Shown: piece after piece, positions 53,259 to 63,058 of the stretch | Position numbering within the stretch: position 1 is the stretch's first letter | Layout: every line of letters begins with the position of its first letter | Origin: Bacteroidota bacterium | GTDB lineage: Bacteria; Bacteroidota; Bacteroidia; Bacteroidales; UBA12481 | Direction of reading: 5' to 3' | Length of the DNA stretch: 64,000 bases | Assembly (NCBI GenBank): GCA_018669475.1 | Contig: JABHCC010000061.1 | Span: 1 to 64,000, forward strand | Position numbers and translations under genes: made by a program | The notes under the pieces: model-generated | What the model was told of the DNA's origin: nothing | The model's database searches: none | What the model saw: the letters and a program-made list of their open reading frames with translations, nothing else

Positions 53259-54452
53259 TTATTGATTATATTCTTTCAGATGAAAAACACGAACAATGGC
53301 ATTGTCATCAATTGAACTTTCTTCAATGAGCTGAATAAGCTGTTTTTGTTTTTCGGGAAAAATGAGTTCTGTCAGATAGTCACCCTCACCAAGTTTCTCT
53401 TTCAGATTAATTACATCCAGTGCTTTAATGACAAAACCCTTAGGCTCATCAGGGGAAATCCAGACTTCACCAAATCCATCAATGTCATTAAGTGTATTGT
53501 CATTGCTGGGCCGTACAATCTCGCCTGTTTCCCTATTACAGAAATAGGTGCTTATCGTTCCATCATCAATATACAGTACCGTTTGACACATGAAATATTT
53601 ACCGATCATACTCAGCCAGATGAAGGTGTCGAATTTTTTGCTAATCGGTGAAAAATAGCTGGTTGGACTATTATCAGTATAGTTGAAATGGTACTTTGGT
53701 ACAAATTGATTCTCTTTTTTCTGGAATAAGGTGTCATAAAAGCCTTCACGCAAAAACAGTTCATCATTTTCTATAAGCAGGGTTGCCTTTCCTGCCGAAT
53801 CATAGCCATTTGATTTCTGCTTACTAATATGAAAGCTTTCTTCAACTAATGTCAGGTTCTCATCAAGAATTCTTAGAATAGGATATTGTTCAACGGCCTC
53901 CATCGGTCTGTAGAAAATCAATACAATCTGTTGATCTGAGTTGATTTTAAAGTCGCTCAGGCGATTATCTGCTGTTTGGCTATACACATAAGATCTCAGG
54001 AAAGTGCCATCCTTCGAGTATTGAAGGAGCTTTTTTGCGTCTGAATCATGTACGATTACCCATTCCTCATTCGGAGCAATTTTTGCCTGAGGATGGGTAG
54101 TAATATATTCACTGGGTCCTTTGCCCTGTTCGCCTATCAGAGTGTGTAATCGTCCATCCCTTTTAAAAAGCATCACTTGCGAAGGATGATATCTGTTACT
54201 GATCAGAAGAAAATTTTCAGAAATATCGAACCGGCCATTGCTAATGAAACAGTCATTCCTGGTCTCAAGCTTGATATATTCGACATCATCCACAATCTCA
54301 CTCAATTTAAACTCTTTTTCATTCCTGTCACCATCGGTAATGTCTATCTCTATTATATCAGAATCTTCCTCTTGACTATTACATGACAAGAATGTTACAA
54401 TAATGATGGAGAACAAAAAAGCGACAAGCATCTTACTGATTGTATTTTGCAT
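53259..54452 (-). CDS. 6-bladed beta-propeller lipoprotein
   Basis: I take the ATG at 54452 (MQNTISKMLVAFLF) because it places the lipobox FLSC at Cys24; an ATG 48 bases upstream would give an unusually long signal. The 397-residue product has EQGKGPSEYITT and KLLQYSKDGTFLRSY-type blade repeats of the 6-bladed propeller family, as at 6277 and 12449. It lies 126 bases upstream of the TonB receptor start on the same strand. A C-run element precedes it by 103 bases. Function unknown. Confidence 0.78.
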   Translation of the reverse strand: MQNTISKMLVAFLFSIIIVTFLSCNSQEEDSDIIEIDITDGDRNEKEFKLSEIVDDVEYIKLETRNDCFISNGRFDISENFLLISNRYHPSQVMLFKRDGRLHTLIGEQGKGPSEYITTHPQAKIAPNEEWVIVHDSDAKKLLQYSKDGTFLRSYVYSQTADNRLSDFKINSDQQIVLIFYRPMEAVEQYPILRILDENLTLVEESFHISKQKSNGYDSAGKATLLIENDELFLREGFYDTLFQKKENQFVPKYHFNYTDNSPTSYFSPISKKFDTFIWLSMIGKYFMCQTVLYIDDGTISTYFCNRETGEIVRPSNDNTLNDIDGFGEVWISPDEPKGFVIKALDVINLKEKLGEGDYLTELIFPEKQKQLIQLIEESSIDDNAIVRVFHLKEYNQ

Positions 54453-54555
54453 AACAATTTTCTTTAAGCAGATTATATTGAATTTCAAGTAACTACTCAT
54501 TCGAGAAACGCTTAGACTTCCTCGATTACTGGTGAGAAAGTGAGATTTACATATC

Positions 54556-54577
54556 GGGGGGGACAGAATCAAATATA
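54556..54577 (-). promoter_or_regulatory. C-run leader element, copy 6
   Basis: On the minus strand this reads TATATTTG, then ATTCTGT and seven C (54556-54562). The box matches TAnnTTTG exactly. The leader to the ATG at 54452 is 103 bases and includes a start-stop ATGTAA just after the C-run. Confidence 0.55.
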
Positions 54578-54631
54578 GTAAGAGATTTTGGAATTATTTT
54601 AAACTTAGCCAGACAAATGCAGGATTTTTCC

Positions 54632-54650
54632 TACCTTTAGCTGTCCCCCC
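54632..54650 (+). promoter_or_regulatory. C-run leader element, copy 7
   Basis: TACCTTTA at 54632-54639, then GCTGT and six C (54645-54650), then TTACTAAACC. The run ends 20 bases before the ATG at 54671. It is divergent from copy 6, only 54 bases away, so the two may act as one control region. Confidence 0.55.
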
Positions 54651-54670
54651 TTACTAAACCGATTAGTCAT

Positions 54671-55633
54671 ATGCGCAGGCAATTGCAAATTTTATTGCTA
54701 ATAGGCATGCTCGCCATTTGTGGATCATGCAGCAAAAACGAACAGCCCTTTGCGATATTTCAGATTTCTCCTGAGCGAGGTCATTATTCACAGAAATATA
54801 CTTTTGATGCAACTGACTCCCATGACCCTGACCACAGAGCTCATGAACTACAGTTCAGGTGGGACTTTGAGGCTGATAAGATCTGGGATACTGAGTGGGC
54901 TTTACAGAAAATTACATTCCACTATTATCCCGAAAGAGGAATATATACTGTTATTATGCAATGTAAAGATCCGGCAGGAGATATTACTGAAACCAAACGC
55001 GAAGTGGATGTAAGTATACTAAACCTAAAAGGCATTTTGACTGACCCGCGAGATGGTTATAACTACAAAACAGTTTTAATAGATTCAATTTGGTGGATGT
55101 CTCAAGATTTACATCATGGTAAATGGCTATCAATGTGGGCAAGGGAAGAACAAATTGATAATGGAATAATTGAGAGGTACGGACGAACCGATTTTGAAGA
55201 TATTGACCGCTATAGCGGGTATTACAATTATGATGAAGCCATGGATTACAGCTATGGTGAGAAAACTCCGGGAATATGTCCTTATGGATGGTATATTCCC
55301 TCTAATGATGAATGGATTAGTTTAGTCGACCATGTAGGAGACAAAAAAGACCCTGCCATTTTTCTGAGTGTATTGGGCGATGAGGGAGTCAATCTTGGAT
55401 TTCCAGGCCGGAGATATATTGGCTGGGGACAAAATGCTCAGCAGCCTGGGGGTCTGTATTGGTCCTCAAGTGGAGTTTATATTCCCCTGCCTCCTACTAT
55501 AAATCTGTTTTTCTTTCCGAAAGATACATCATATCTCCGGCCAATAACTTTATCTCCTCAAGACTCAATGTACCACGAATATCATGAGAAATATGCTATC
55601 GCACTGAGATGTGTAAAAAAGAATAGCCAATGA
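54671..55633 (+). CDS. PKD-FISUMP lipoprotein
   Basis: This 320-residue protein has a lipobox CGSC (Cys20) and a PKD-like domain at about 30-115 (YTFDATDSHDPDH, then RWDFEADKIWDTEW). From about 125 a FISUMP domain follows, with TDPRDGYNYKTVLIDSIWWM, GICPYGWYIPSNDEWISL and AIALRCVK. The FISUMP domain is an extracellular module with conserved WMxxDL and CPxGWxxPSxxEW patterns. The stop overlaps the DUF4249 start as ATGA. It probably presents a binding domain at the cell surface. Confidence 0.83.
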   Translation: MRRQLQILLLIGMLAICGSCSKNEQPFAIFQISPERGHYSQKYTFDATDSHDPDHRAHELQFRWDFEADKIWDTEWALQKITFHYYPERGIYTVIMQCKDPAGDITETKREVDVSILNLKGILTDPRDGYNYKTVLIDSIWWMSQDLHHGKWLSMWAREEQIDNGIIERYGRTDFEDIDRYSGYYNYDEAMDYSYGEKTPGICPYGWYIPSNDEWISLVDHVGDKKDPAIFLSVLGDEGVNLGFPGRRYIGWGQNAQQPGGLYWSSSGVYIPLPPTINLFFFPKDTSYLRPITLSPQDSMYHEYHEKYAIALRCVKKNSQ

Positions 55634-56610
55634 AACGGATGAAGCTAATTCTAATTACTATTCTTGGCTGTTTACTCATGAGCACAGCATGCCAACTTGA
55701 GTTTACGCCCGAGCTTGACTTAGAGGAAAAAACCATATTGTACGGACTTTTCAATCATCATGACTCCAAACATTATGTTCGTATTTCAAGAAGCTTCGTC
55801 AGGCAAGTATCCGGAGATACTCTTACTGCCCCGACTTTTCATCCCGATTCTCTTGAAGTTTGGTTAGAAGTTTATCGATTTAATCAGAGAGTTGGCTACC
55901 CCATCGTGATGGTTCCTGAATTGCTGACAAAAGAACCAGGCATGTTTAAGCGGGAAAATCAGTTAGTGTATTCTGCTGAAGTAAAATTGATTGGTGATTC
56001 TGAATGTCGGATTTTGGTATTGAATAAGCAAAGCGGAGAGAGCATTTCTTCTTCATGCAATTTGTTCAGTTTACAGGAATTCAAACCGATGTTTTTGTCT
56101 AATATGTCACGAATGGAATTCTATAGCCTGCCGGATGTTTACTTTTATGAAGTTACTTGTGAATTTAGCTATGTTGAAGTTACAGAAACTGACACAAGCT
56201 TCCAATCCCTCACCTATCCGGTAGGAATAATCTTTAACGGATCAAAAGAGCCAGACTTAATCATGAGTATTTCTCTCAATCGTCCGGATTGGTTGAACTT
56301 TTTAGTTCAAAACATTCCTGTAAGGCCCGATGTTACTCGCTATGCTCTTGCACGACCCCTGGAATACAAATTGCTTGTTGGAGACCAGTATCTGTACGAC
56401 TATCGAAGAAGTTTCTCTGGTAAGGAAACCGTGTTCCATACCGGGCAATCTATCAGTAACATACAGGGTGGGCTTGGAATCTTCACCGCTTTTGACAAGC
56501 TTACTCTGTTCAGTCTGCCCATGTTACCACATTGGTATGATAAGCTTGCCAACTATCCTGAAACGAAGGATTTAAATTTTATCAATTATCCCTGGGGATG
56601 GAAAAACTAA
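55630..56610 (+). CDS. DUF4249 lipoprotein
   Basis: This 326-residue protein has a lipobox STAC (Cys21), a body starting EEKTILYGLFNHHDSKHYVRIS, and a later YDYRRSFSGKETVFHTG segment, matching the DUF4249 layout of the gene at 49809. It overlaps the upstream gene by 4 bases and the TonB receptor gene by 13. It is the presumed surface partner of that receptor. Confidence 0.8.
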   Translation: MKRMKLILITILGCLLMSTACQLEFTPELDLEEKTILYGLFNHHDSKHYVRISRSFVRQVSGDTLTAPTFHPDSLEVWLEVYRFNQRVGYPIVMVPELLTKEPGMFKRENQLVYSAEVKLIGDSECRILVLNKQSGESISSSCNLFSLQEFKPMFLSNMSRMEFYSLPDVYFYEVTCEFSYVEVTETDTSFQSLTYPVGIIFNGSKEPDLIMSISLNRPDWLNFLVQNIPVRPDVTRYALARPLEYKLLVGDQYLYDYRRSFSGKETVFHTGQSISNIQGGLGIFTAFDKLTLFSLPMLPHWYDKLANYPETKDLNFINYPWGWKN

Positions 56611-58904
56611 TTAAAACCTGCATAATAAGCTGCCTGATCTTACTGGCAATTTTGCCTCAGGCCACCGGACAAACAAGCACAATCAGAGGATTTATTTTTG
56701 ATAATGAATCTGATGAAGCCATGGTACTGGCACATGTTTATTTAGAGAACACTACACTGGGCGCGATCACCGATAAAGATGGATATTACAGCATAGGTAA
56801 AATTCCTGCTGGTACATACACCCTGATCAGCCAATCATTAGGGTATTTAAAACAAGAGATAAGTGTTGAGATAAGTGCTGGTGAAATCATAAGCAAGAAC
56901 ATACATCTGGAAAAATCCAAAGTTCAGCTGGATGCTGCAATAATCTCCGGGACAGCAATGGAAAGGAGATCCAGAGTTCAACTATCGCAAATACGCTTGA
57001 CCCCAAGCCAGATTTATAAAATACCAACGATGGGAATTAGTGCTGATTTAGCACAATATGTTCAAATCTTACCAGGAGTAATATCAAGCGGTGATCAGGG
57101 AGGACAATTATATATCAGAGGCGGATCACCAGTTCAGAATTTAGTCCTGATGGATGGTATTCCCCTGTACAATCCATTTCACTCAATGGGAATGTTTTCT
57201 GTTTTTGACACTGATATGATTAGCAATGCAAACATCTCAACAGGTGGATATCCGGCCAAATACGGAGGACGAATATCCTCTGTCATGGATGTAAGCCTTA
57301 AAGATGGTAACAAGAATCGCTTGGGTGGAAAAATTGCTCTTGGAACAATGAGTGCAAACCTGGCATTAGAAGGTCCTCTCAGATTTTCAAAAAAGGCAGA
57401 ACCAATCACCTTTCTGCTTTCGGGTAAATACTCTTTTATTGATAAAACAGGAGAATACCTCAATCCCAAATTGAAGGAACAAAATCTTCCGTTTAGTTTT
57501 TATGATTTCATAGCAAAGCTAAGCTATAAAGGTAAAAGCGGAAGTAAAATAAGCACAACCGGGTTTCACTTCAATGATAAGGTAAAACTATCTGAGGACC
57601 AATTATATGAATGGTCAAACTATGGAATTGGTTTACAGGCTGTAATCCTTCCACCAGCATCAGCAGGCCTTATCAGAACCGAGCTGAATTTCTCTAACTA
57701 TTCGATGAACTTGTCTGAGAGCTTTAATAATAAAAGATATTCAGAAGTGGAAGACATTAAGGTTGGAATGGAGTTTATGAATCACTTTGCCAATCATGAA
57801 TTAAGAATGGGTGTTCAGGTGCTTGGCGTTCATACTGATTATTACAATGAAAATACATTTGGATATTCCTTAGATGAAAAAACAAACACTACCGATCTGG
57901 GTGCCTTTCTGTCAATTCAATTAAACTATCCTAAATTGCTAATCCATCCAGGATTCAGACTTAACTACTTCGCATCACTTGGACGAATTTTCCCCGAACC
58001 CCGGATAGGCTTAAAATGGCTATTGAACGACAAGATCCGTCTTAAAGCAGGAGGTGGATTTTATTCACAGAATCTTGTAAGTGGCAAATCAGATCGCGAT
58101 GTAGTCAATTTCTTTACCGGATTTCTGATGGATCCATCAAATATTGCCAATGATACCGGACAAAAGCAATTACCACACAGATTGCAAACTTCATGGCAGG
58201 GTATTTTGGGCTTCGAGTGGGATCCAAGCACTTACATCATGATTAATATTGAAGGCTTTTATAAATATTTCCCTCAATTGATCTCTCTGAATAGTAACAA
58301 AAGATTCACAGGAGAAATTAATCACTGGGACATGCCGGGTGTTTTCTATAAAGATTTTATAACTGAAACTGGTAATGCCTATGGAATTGAAGGTTTAGTG
58401 CAATACGAAAGAAAAAGAACATATTTCTGGATGGCTTATTCCTATTCTATTTCCAATCGATTTGACGGACTACAGTATTTCCATCCTCATTATGACCGAC
58501 GTCACAATCTTAATTTGGTCGGATCATACCTGTTTGGCAAAAACTTAAATTGGAAAGTATTGGCCCGTTGGAATTTTGGATCCGGATTCCCCTTTACTCC
58601 GACGAATGCTATCTATGAGAAATTACGACTAAACGCGAATTCATCATGGGATATGTTAATTGAAAATGGCTTGATTGGAATAAATTTTGGGGCATACAAT
58701 TCAGCCAGATTACCAAACTATCATCGTCTGGATATATCACTAAAGTACATTCACCACTATTCTGAACAAAATTCTTTAGAAGCAGTTTTCTCAATAAGCA
58801 ATCTCTATAACAGGGAAAACCTATTCTATTTCAGTCGTGAAGATTACAAAAGGATTAATCAATTACCCCTGCTACCCAGTGGTGGAATAATCTGGAGGTT
58901 TTAA
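56598..58904 (+). CDS. TonB-dependent receptor with CarboxypepD_reg domain
   Basis: This 768-residue protein has a signal peptide ending TGQ and a carboxypeptidase-regulatory domain at about 28-105 (IRGFIFDNESDEAMVLAHV). A plug domain with LYIRGGSPVQNLVLMDG and AKYGGRISSVMDVS follows, then a barrel to LPSGGIIWRF. It overlaps the DUF4249 gene, and the next gene begins 2 bases after its stop. It is the counterpart of the receptor at 50742. Confidence 0.9.
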   Translation: MEKLIKTCIISCLILLAILPQATGQTSTIRGFIFDNESDEAMVLAHVYLENTTLGAITDKDGYYSIGKIPAGTYTLISQSLGYLKQEISVEISAGEIISKNIHLEKSKVQLDAAIISGTAMERRSRVQLSQIRLTPSQIYKIPTMGISADLAQYVQILPGVISSGDQGGQLYIRGGSPVQNLVLMDGIPLYNPFHSMGMFSVFDTDMISNANISTGGYPAKYGGRISSVMDVSLKDGNKNRLGGKIALGTMSANLALEGPLRFSKKAEPITFLLSGKYSFIDKTGEYLNPKLKEQNLPFSFYDFIAKLSYKGKSGSKISTTGFHFNDKVKLSEDQLYEWSNYGIGLQAVILPPASAGLIRTELNFSNYSMNLSESFNNKRYSEVEDIKVGMEFMNHFANHELRMGVQVLGVHTDYYNENTFGYSLDEKTNTTDLGAFLSIQLNYPKLLIHPGFRLNYFASLGRIFPEPRIGLKWLLNDKIRLKAGGGFYSQNLVSGKSDRDVVNFFTGFLMDPSNIANDTGQKQLPHRLQTSWQGILGFEWDPSTYIMINIEGFYKYFPQLISLNSNKRFTGEINHWDMPGVFYKDFITETGNAYGIEGLVQYERKRTYFWMAYSYSISNRFDGLQYFHPHYDRRHNLNLVGSYLFGKNLNWKVLARWNFGSGFPFTPTNAIYEKLRLNANSSWDMLIENGLIGINFGAYNSARLPNYHRLDISLKYIHHYSEQNSLEAVFSISNLYNRENLFYFSREDYKRINQLPLLPSGGIIWRF

Positions 58905-58906
58905 TT

Positions 58907-60148
58907 ATGAAAGTTATGAAAGCACTGACAGCCATTGGTTTTGTTATTTGTCTGGTTTTCACCGCCTGCATCAAAGAAGGACAAGCACCTGTTCCTGATT
59001 TTACTTTTTTTCCGGAATCAGGATCCAGATTCAATATTTTTTATTTCGATGCCTCCTTGAGTTTTGATCCCGACAACTCGGTGTACAGCTTGAAATACAG
59101 ATGGGACTTTAACGGAGATGGAATATTTGACACCGATTTTTCTAATATTCCCACAGCCTCATACAAATTCCCTGAGATAAAATGCTATCAGGTGAATCTG
59201 GAAATTTCTGATCCTGAAGGACATGTCTCAGAGAACTCCAAACAAATATGCTTAAATAACAATAATAATGCACCATTTCCAGCATTTGCAATAGTCCCCC
59301 CCATTGCATCTTTAGGAACAGAGGTGCGCTTAGATGCCAGCAGATGTTTCGATTATGAAGAAGTACCGGAAAAACTACTTATTCGCTGGGATTTTAACGG
59401 GGATAAAAACTGGGACACTGAATTCAGCAATCAGAAAATTGTACTGCGTCAATTCAATCAGCCCGGATATTATTCTATATCCATGGAAATTATAGATTCG
59501 GATGGCGCTTCAGCTGAGCTAACAAAGGTTCTGGAAGTTGCCAATACATACAACAGGTACGATTACATCACAGATTTTCGCGATGGAAAGGTTTACGGGA
59601 TTGTTGAAATCGGAAAGCAATGGATTATGGCACAGAACCTGATTTATGGCACTTTTGTAAAAAACTACATTACCCCACTAAATAATGGTATTTGTGAGGT
59701 TTTTGCTTATCAAGATGAGGAAGAAAACCTAAACAACTTTGGCGGTTTGTATTTATGGGATGAGGTACTTGATTATACTGATCAAGAGGGAGGAAAAGGA
59801 TTTTGTCCTGAAGGTTGGCACCTGCCATCTGATCAGGAGTGGAAAGAATTAGAAATAAGCCTGGGTATTGAGTACAATTTGGTCGACTCAATTGGCTGGG
59901 AAAGAGGGCTCGGACTTGCTTCTCAACTACTGAAGAATGGACTTAGTGGATTTGAAGCCGGGCTATGGGGTTTCCGCTATCCTTATAGAATTTTTAGTGA
60001 CTATGGTTCAGAAACCCATTTTTGGTCCTCCACTATGGAAGAGGATGGTAGTGTGTGGGTTCGTGGTCTGTCTAATTGGTCAACTGGAGTTTTCAGAGGA
60101 AGAATGAGAAACAATTATGCTCTTGCAGTGAGATGTTTCAAAGATTAA
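58907..60148 (+). CDS. Double PKD-FISUMP lipoprotein
   Basis: This 413-residue protein has a lipobox FTAC (Cys21) and two PKD-like domains at about 30-115 and 125-210, each with RWDFNGD. A FISUMP domain from about 220 follows (ITDFRDGKVYGIVEIGKQWIM, then GKGFCPEGWHLPSDQEW). It is related to the protein at 54671 but has an extra PKD. The start is 2 bases after the TonB receptor stop, so it belongs to the same transcript. Confidence 0.83.
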   Translation: MKVMKALTAIGFVICLVFTACIKEGQAPVPDFTFFPESGSRFNIFYFDASLSFDPDNSVYSLKYRWDFNGDGIFDTDFSNIPTASYKFPEIKCYQVNLEISDPEGHVSENSKQICLNNNNNAPFPAFAIVPPIASLGTEVRLDASRCFDYEEVPEKLLIRWDFNGDKNWDTEFSNQKIVLRQFNQPGYYSISMEIIDSDGASAELTKVLEVANTYNRYDYITDFRDGKVYGIVEIGKQWIMAQNLIYGTFVKNYITPLNNGICEVFAYQDEEENLNNFGGLYLWDEVLDYTDQEGGKGFCPEGWHLPSDQEWKELEISLGIEYNLVDSIGWERGLGLASQLLKNGLSGFEAGLWGFRYPYRIFSDYGSETHFWSSTMEEDGSVWVRGLSNWSTGVFRGRMRNNYALAVRCFKD

Positions 60149-60257
60149 GAATACATGTATCCTTGAAAACGTGTAGTTAAACTTATTCCCTCATATAGTA
60201 ATTTTCGCTATTTTGCTTTTGAATTCGAATTCAATGCATCTCAAAAAAGCAAAATAA

Positions 60258-61703
60258 ATGAATCCCTCTCATTACACGGACATGATCAGGCCCAGTTTGG
60301 ATTTGCTCACTTCTGAGCAAATGAAAGCTATTCACTCTTACTCGATAAATATTCTGGAAAAAACCGGTATACAGGTAGAATCGAAAGATGCCCTCAGAAT
60401 ATTTGAGAAATCAAATGCCGTAAGAATTGATAATCACACAGTTTTTATACAGGCTGAACTTATCAACCATGCTATTGAACAAGCTCCGTCAAGTATTGAT
60501 ATATATAATAAAACGGGTGAGCATGCTTTTACCCTTGGCGAAAAGCAGGGACGTGAGACCTTTTTTGGTATAGGAGTAACCAACAGTTATTTTCAGGATA
60601 TTATGACGGGTATTCCACGTCCATTTACCCGAAATGACATGCAGGTATCCACCAAATTAGGTGATATTCTCGACAATTATGATACGGTATCCACTTTAGG
60701 TATACCATCTGATGTGGATGCCCGAAAACTGGATTTATTCTCCGCTCTGGATATGTATGCTAATACGTCCAAACCATTGGTCTTATTGATATCCGGAGAG
60801 AATACAATTGCTTCAGTTTTTGATATCCTCTCCTATTTGCACGGGGATATATCCAAGAAACCCTTTATAATACCCTACCTGAACCCAATCACTCCGCTTG
60901 TATTAAACAAATCCACTACCGACAAAATGATGGTCTCCATCGATCATCAGCTACCGGTGATGTTTTCTAATTACTGCATGTATGGGGGTTCATCTCCTGT
61001 TACTGAAGCGGGTACCCTGGCACTTTTAAATGCAGAGTTATTAGCCGGACTGGTATTCAGCCAGGTGTTCAGGGAAGGGAGTAAAATGATTCTGGGTAGT
61101 CTCCCTTCTGCCTTCAACATGGCCACAATGAGAAGTTCATATACACCCACCAGCTATTTATTGAATCTGGCCATTGCTGAGATGATGCATTTCTATAATA
61201 TTCCGCACTGTGGAACATCCGGTAGTAATAATGGATGGGAAGCTGATATTCTTGCATCAGCCGACTTATGGCAGAATCACCTTAGCTCTTGCATTGGAAA
61301 AATCGGATGTGCACCTTTTGTAGGAGGAAATCTTGATTCAATGGCCTTTTCCCCTAATTCTGTTGTTTTATCGAACCATATCATTGGGGAGGCAAAAAAA
61401 TTCTCCAGAGGTTTTAGTTTAAATGATGAAAGCGTCAATCTCAATGAGATTCACTCGGTAGGACATGGGGGCAATTATTTCACCTCCGAACAAACTCTGG
61501 CCTCGATCATGGGGATTAGCAGTGAGGAGGAAATCTGGCCTGCTCTGAGCCTGGATTCATGGGAGAAAATGGGTAGACCAAAGGCTGAGAACTACCTTAA
61601 AGACTATAGTTTGAATCTCTATAATCAGGCGAAGAAAGAATCGGAAGAATATGCTGACATAATAAGAAAAGGGGATGAGTACATCAGCAATTTACCTGAT
61701 TAA
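60258..61703 (+). CDS. MttB-superfamily methyltransferase, non-pyrrolysine type
   Basis: This 481-residue protein matches the trimethylamine/quaternary amine methyltransferase superfamily: LTSEQMKAIHSYSINILEKTGIQV at the start, TKLGDILDNYDTVSTLG, and MFSNYCMYGGSSPVTEAGTLA. There is no in-frame amber codon, so it is not a pyrrolysine MttB; non-Pyl members such as MtgB act on glycine betaine. It would transfer a methyl group from an amine to a corrinoid protein. No corrinoid protein is encoded nearby, but a permease follows after 32 bases. Substrate unproven. Confidence 0.85.
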   Translation: MNPSHYTDMIRPSLDLLTSEQMKAIHSYSINILEKTGIQVESKDALRIFEKSNAVRIDNHTVFIQAELINHAIEQAPSSIDIYNKTGEHAFTLGEKQGRETFFGIGVTNSYFQDIMTGIPRPFTRNDMQVSTKLGDILDNYDTVSTLGIPSDVDARKLDLFSALDMYANTSKPLVLLISGENTIASVFDILSYLHGDISKKPFIIPYLNPITPLVLNKSTTDKMMVSIDHQLPVMFSNYCMYGGSSPVTEAGTLALLNAELLAGLVFSQVFREGSKMILGSLPSAFNMATMRSSYTPTSYLLNLAIAEMMHFYNIPHCGTSGSNNGWEADILASADLWQNHLSSCIGKIGCAPFVGGNLDSMAFSPNSVVLSNHIIGEAKKFSRGFSLNDESVNLNEIHSVGHGGNYFTSEQTLASIMGISSEEEIWPALSLDSWEKMGRPKAENYLKDYSLNLYNQAKKESEEYADIIRKGDEYISNLPD

Positions 61704-61735
61704 ATATTTCAAATTCCGTTTCGAATTGATTTAAT

Positions 61736-63058
61736 ATGCCCACACAAACAAAAACGAAAGCAAAAGCAAAATTAGGTTTTTGCTTAAGCACCTCACTGGT
61801 TGTTGGAAATATGATCGGGTCGGGAATTTTTCTCTTGCCAGCTGCATTGGCATTTTATGGTGGGATCAGCATTTTCGGTTGGTTGATCACTGCAATAGGT
61901 TCCATTTTCTTTGCTCTGGTATTCTCTAGACTAAGCCGTCTCATTACCAAAGCGGGTGGGCCATATGCCTACGCCCAAGCAGGATTTGGAGATTTTACGG
62001 GCTTTCTGGTTAGTTGGGGCTATTGGATTTCCATCTGGTGTGGTAATGCCGCTATTTCTGTTGCCGGAGTTGGCTATTTGTCTGTTTTCTTTCCGGCCCT
62101 TAAAGATAATTTTCTACTTTCTGCCCTGGTGGCAATTGCAGCAATCTGGTTTTTCACTCTTGTCAATACGAGAAGTATCCGAAGTGTTGGAATAGTACAG
62201 CTCATCACGACCATCCTGAAAATTCTCCCTCTTGTATTAATAGGAAGTTTTGGATATTTATATTTCAACAGTGAGCACTTTTCACCATTGAATGTTAGTA
62301 CAAGTTCAAGCTTTGAAGCCATTTCGGCAACTGCTGCTTTGACATTATGGGCATTTCTGGGCCTGGAATCTGCAACCATCCCATCTGACAAGGTAAAAAA
62401 CCCTCGCAAAACCATCCCCAGAGCTACAATAGCAGGATTGTTAATTGTTGCATTAATCTATATTGCCAGTACTGTGGCCATAATGGGAATTATGCAAGCA
62501 TCAGAGCTGCAAGACTCAGCAGCTCCATTCGCTGATGCAGCCCAAGAAATCTGGGGGGATGGAGCTTCATATTTGCTTGCTCTGGGAGCTGCAATTTCTT
62601 GCTTTGGGGCTTTGAATGGCTGGATCCTTATTCAGGGACAATTACCATTGGCCGCCGCCAGTGATAATATTTTTCCAGCAGCATTTAAAAAACTGTCAAA
62701 GAATGGAATTCCAATTACAGGGATCATTATTTCGAGTATTCTGGCCAGCCTGCTCGTAGGCATGAATTACTCTAAAGGACTTGTAAAGATGTTCACTTTT
62801 ATTATTATGCTCTCCACTTTGACCTGCCTATTGCCCTATCTGTTTTCATCTTTAACTGAAATTTCTCTTCACCTTAAAAGAAAGATTCCATACAATAAGA
62901 GAAAGTTTACTATTGCAATAATAATATCTATCCCTGCTTTCATTTATTCCATGTGGGCAATCTGGGGATTAGGAATCGAAATCATTGGCTGGGGAATAGC
63001 CCTCCTCTCAGCAGGAATACCAATATTTCTCTACAAAAAATATTCGGGTAAGAAGTAA
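61736..63058 (+). CDS. APC amino acid/amine permease, AdiC-like
   Basis: This 440-residue, 12-helix protein has GNMIGSGIFLLPAALAFYGGI, AGGPYAYAQAGFGDF and LWAFLGLESATI (Trp205, which matches the AdiC substrate Trp202). It resembles the AdiC/PotE branch of the APC superfamily. It follows the MttB-type gene by 32 bases, so it probably imports or exchanges the methylated amine used by that enzyme. It converges on the T9SS gene at 63089. Confidence 0.88.
   Translation: MPTQTKTKAKAKLGFCLSTSLVVGNMIGSGIFLLPAALAFYGGISIFGWLITAIGSIFFALVFSRLSRLITKAGGPYAYAQAGFGDFTGFLVSWGYWISIWCGNAAISVAGVGYLSVFFPALKDNFLLSALVAIAAIWFFTLVNTRSIRSVGIVQLITTILKILPLVLIGSFGYLYFNSEHFSPLNVSTSSSFEAISATAALTLWAFLGLESATIPSDKVKNPRKTIPRATIAGLLIVALIYIASTVAIMGIMQASELQDSAAPFADAAQEIWGDGASYLLALGAAISCFGALNGWILIQGQLPLAAASDNIFPAAFKKLSKNGIPITGIIISSILASLLVGMNYSKGLVKMFTFIIMLSTLTCLLPYLFSSLTEISLHLKRKIPYNKRKFTIAIIISIPAFIYSMWAIWGLGIEIIGWGIALLSAGIPIFLYKKYSGKK

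Noticed and set aside
59280-59300. CCCCCCC run resembling a C-run leader
   Set aside because: It lies inside the PKD-FISUMP coding region and encodes Pro residues, with no start codon at the usual distance.
60258-61703. Pyrrolysine-containing MttB
   Set aside because: The frame has no in-frame amber codon, so the enzyme belongs to the non-Pyl branch.
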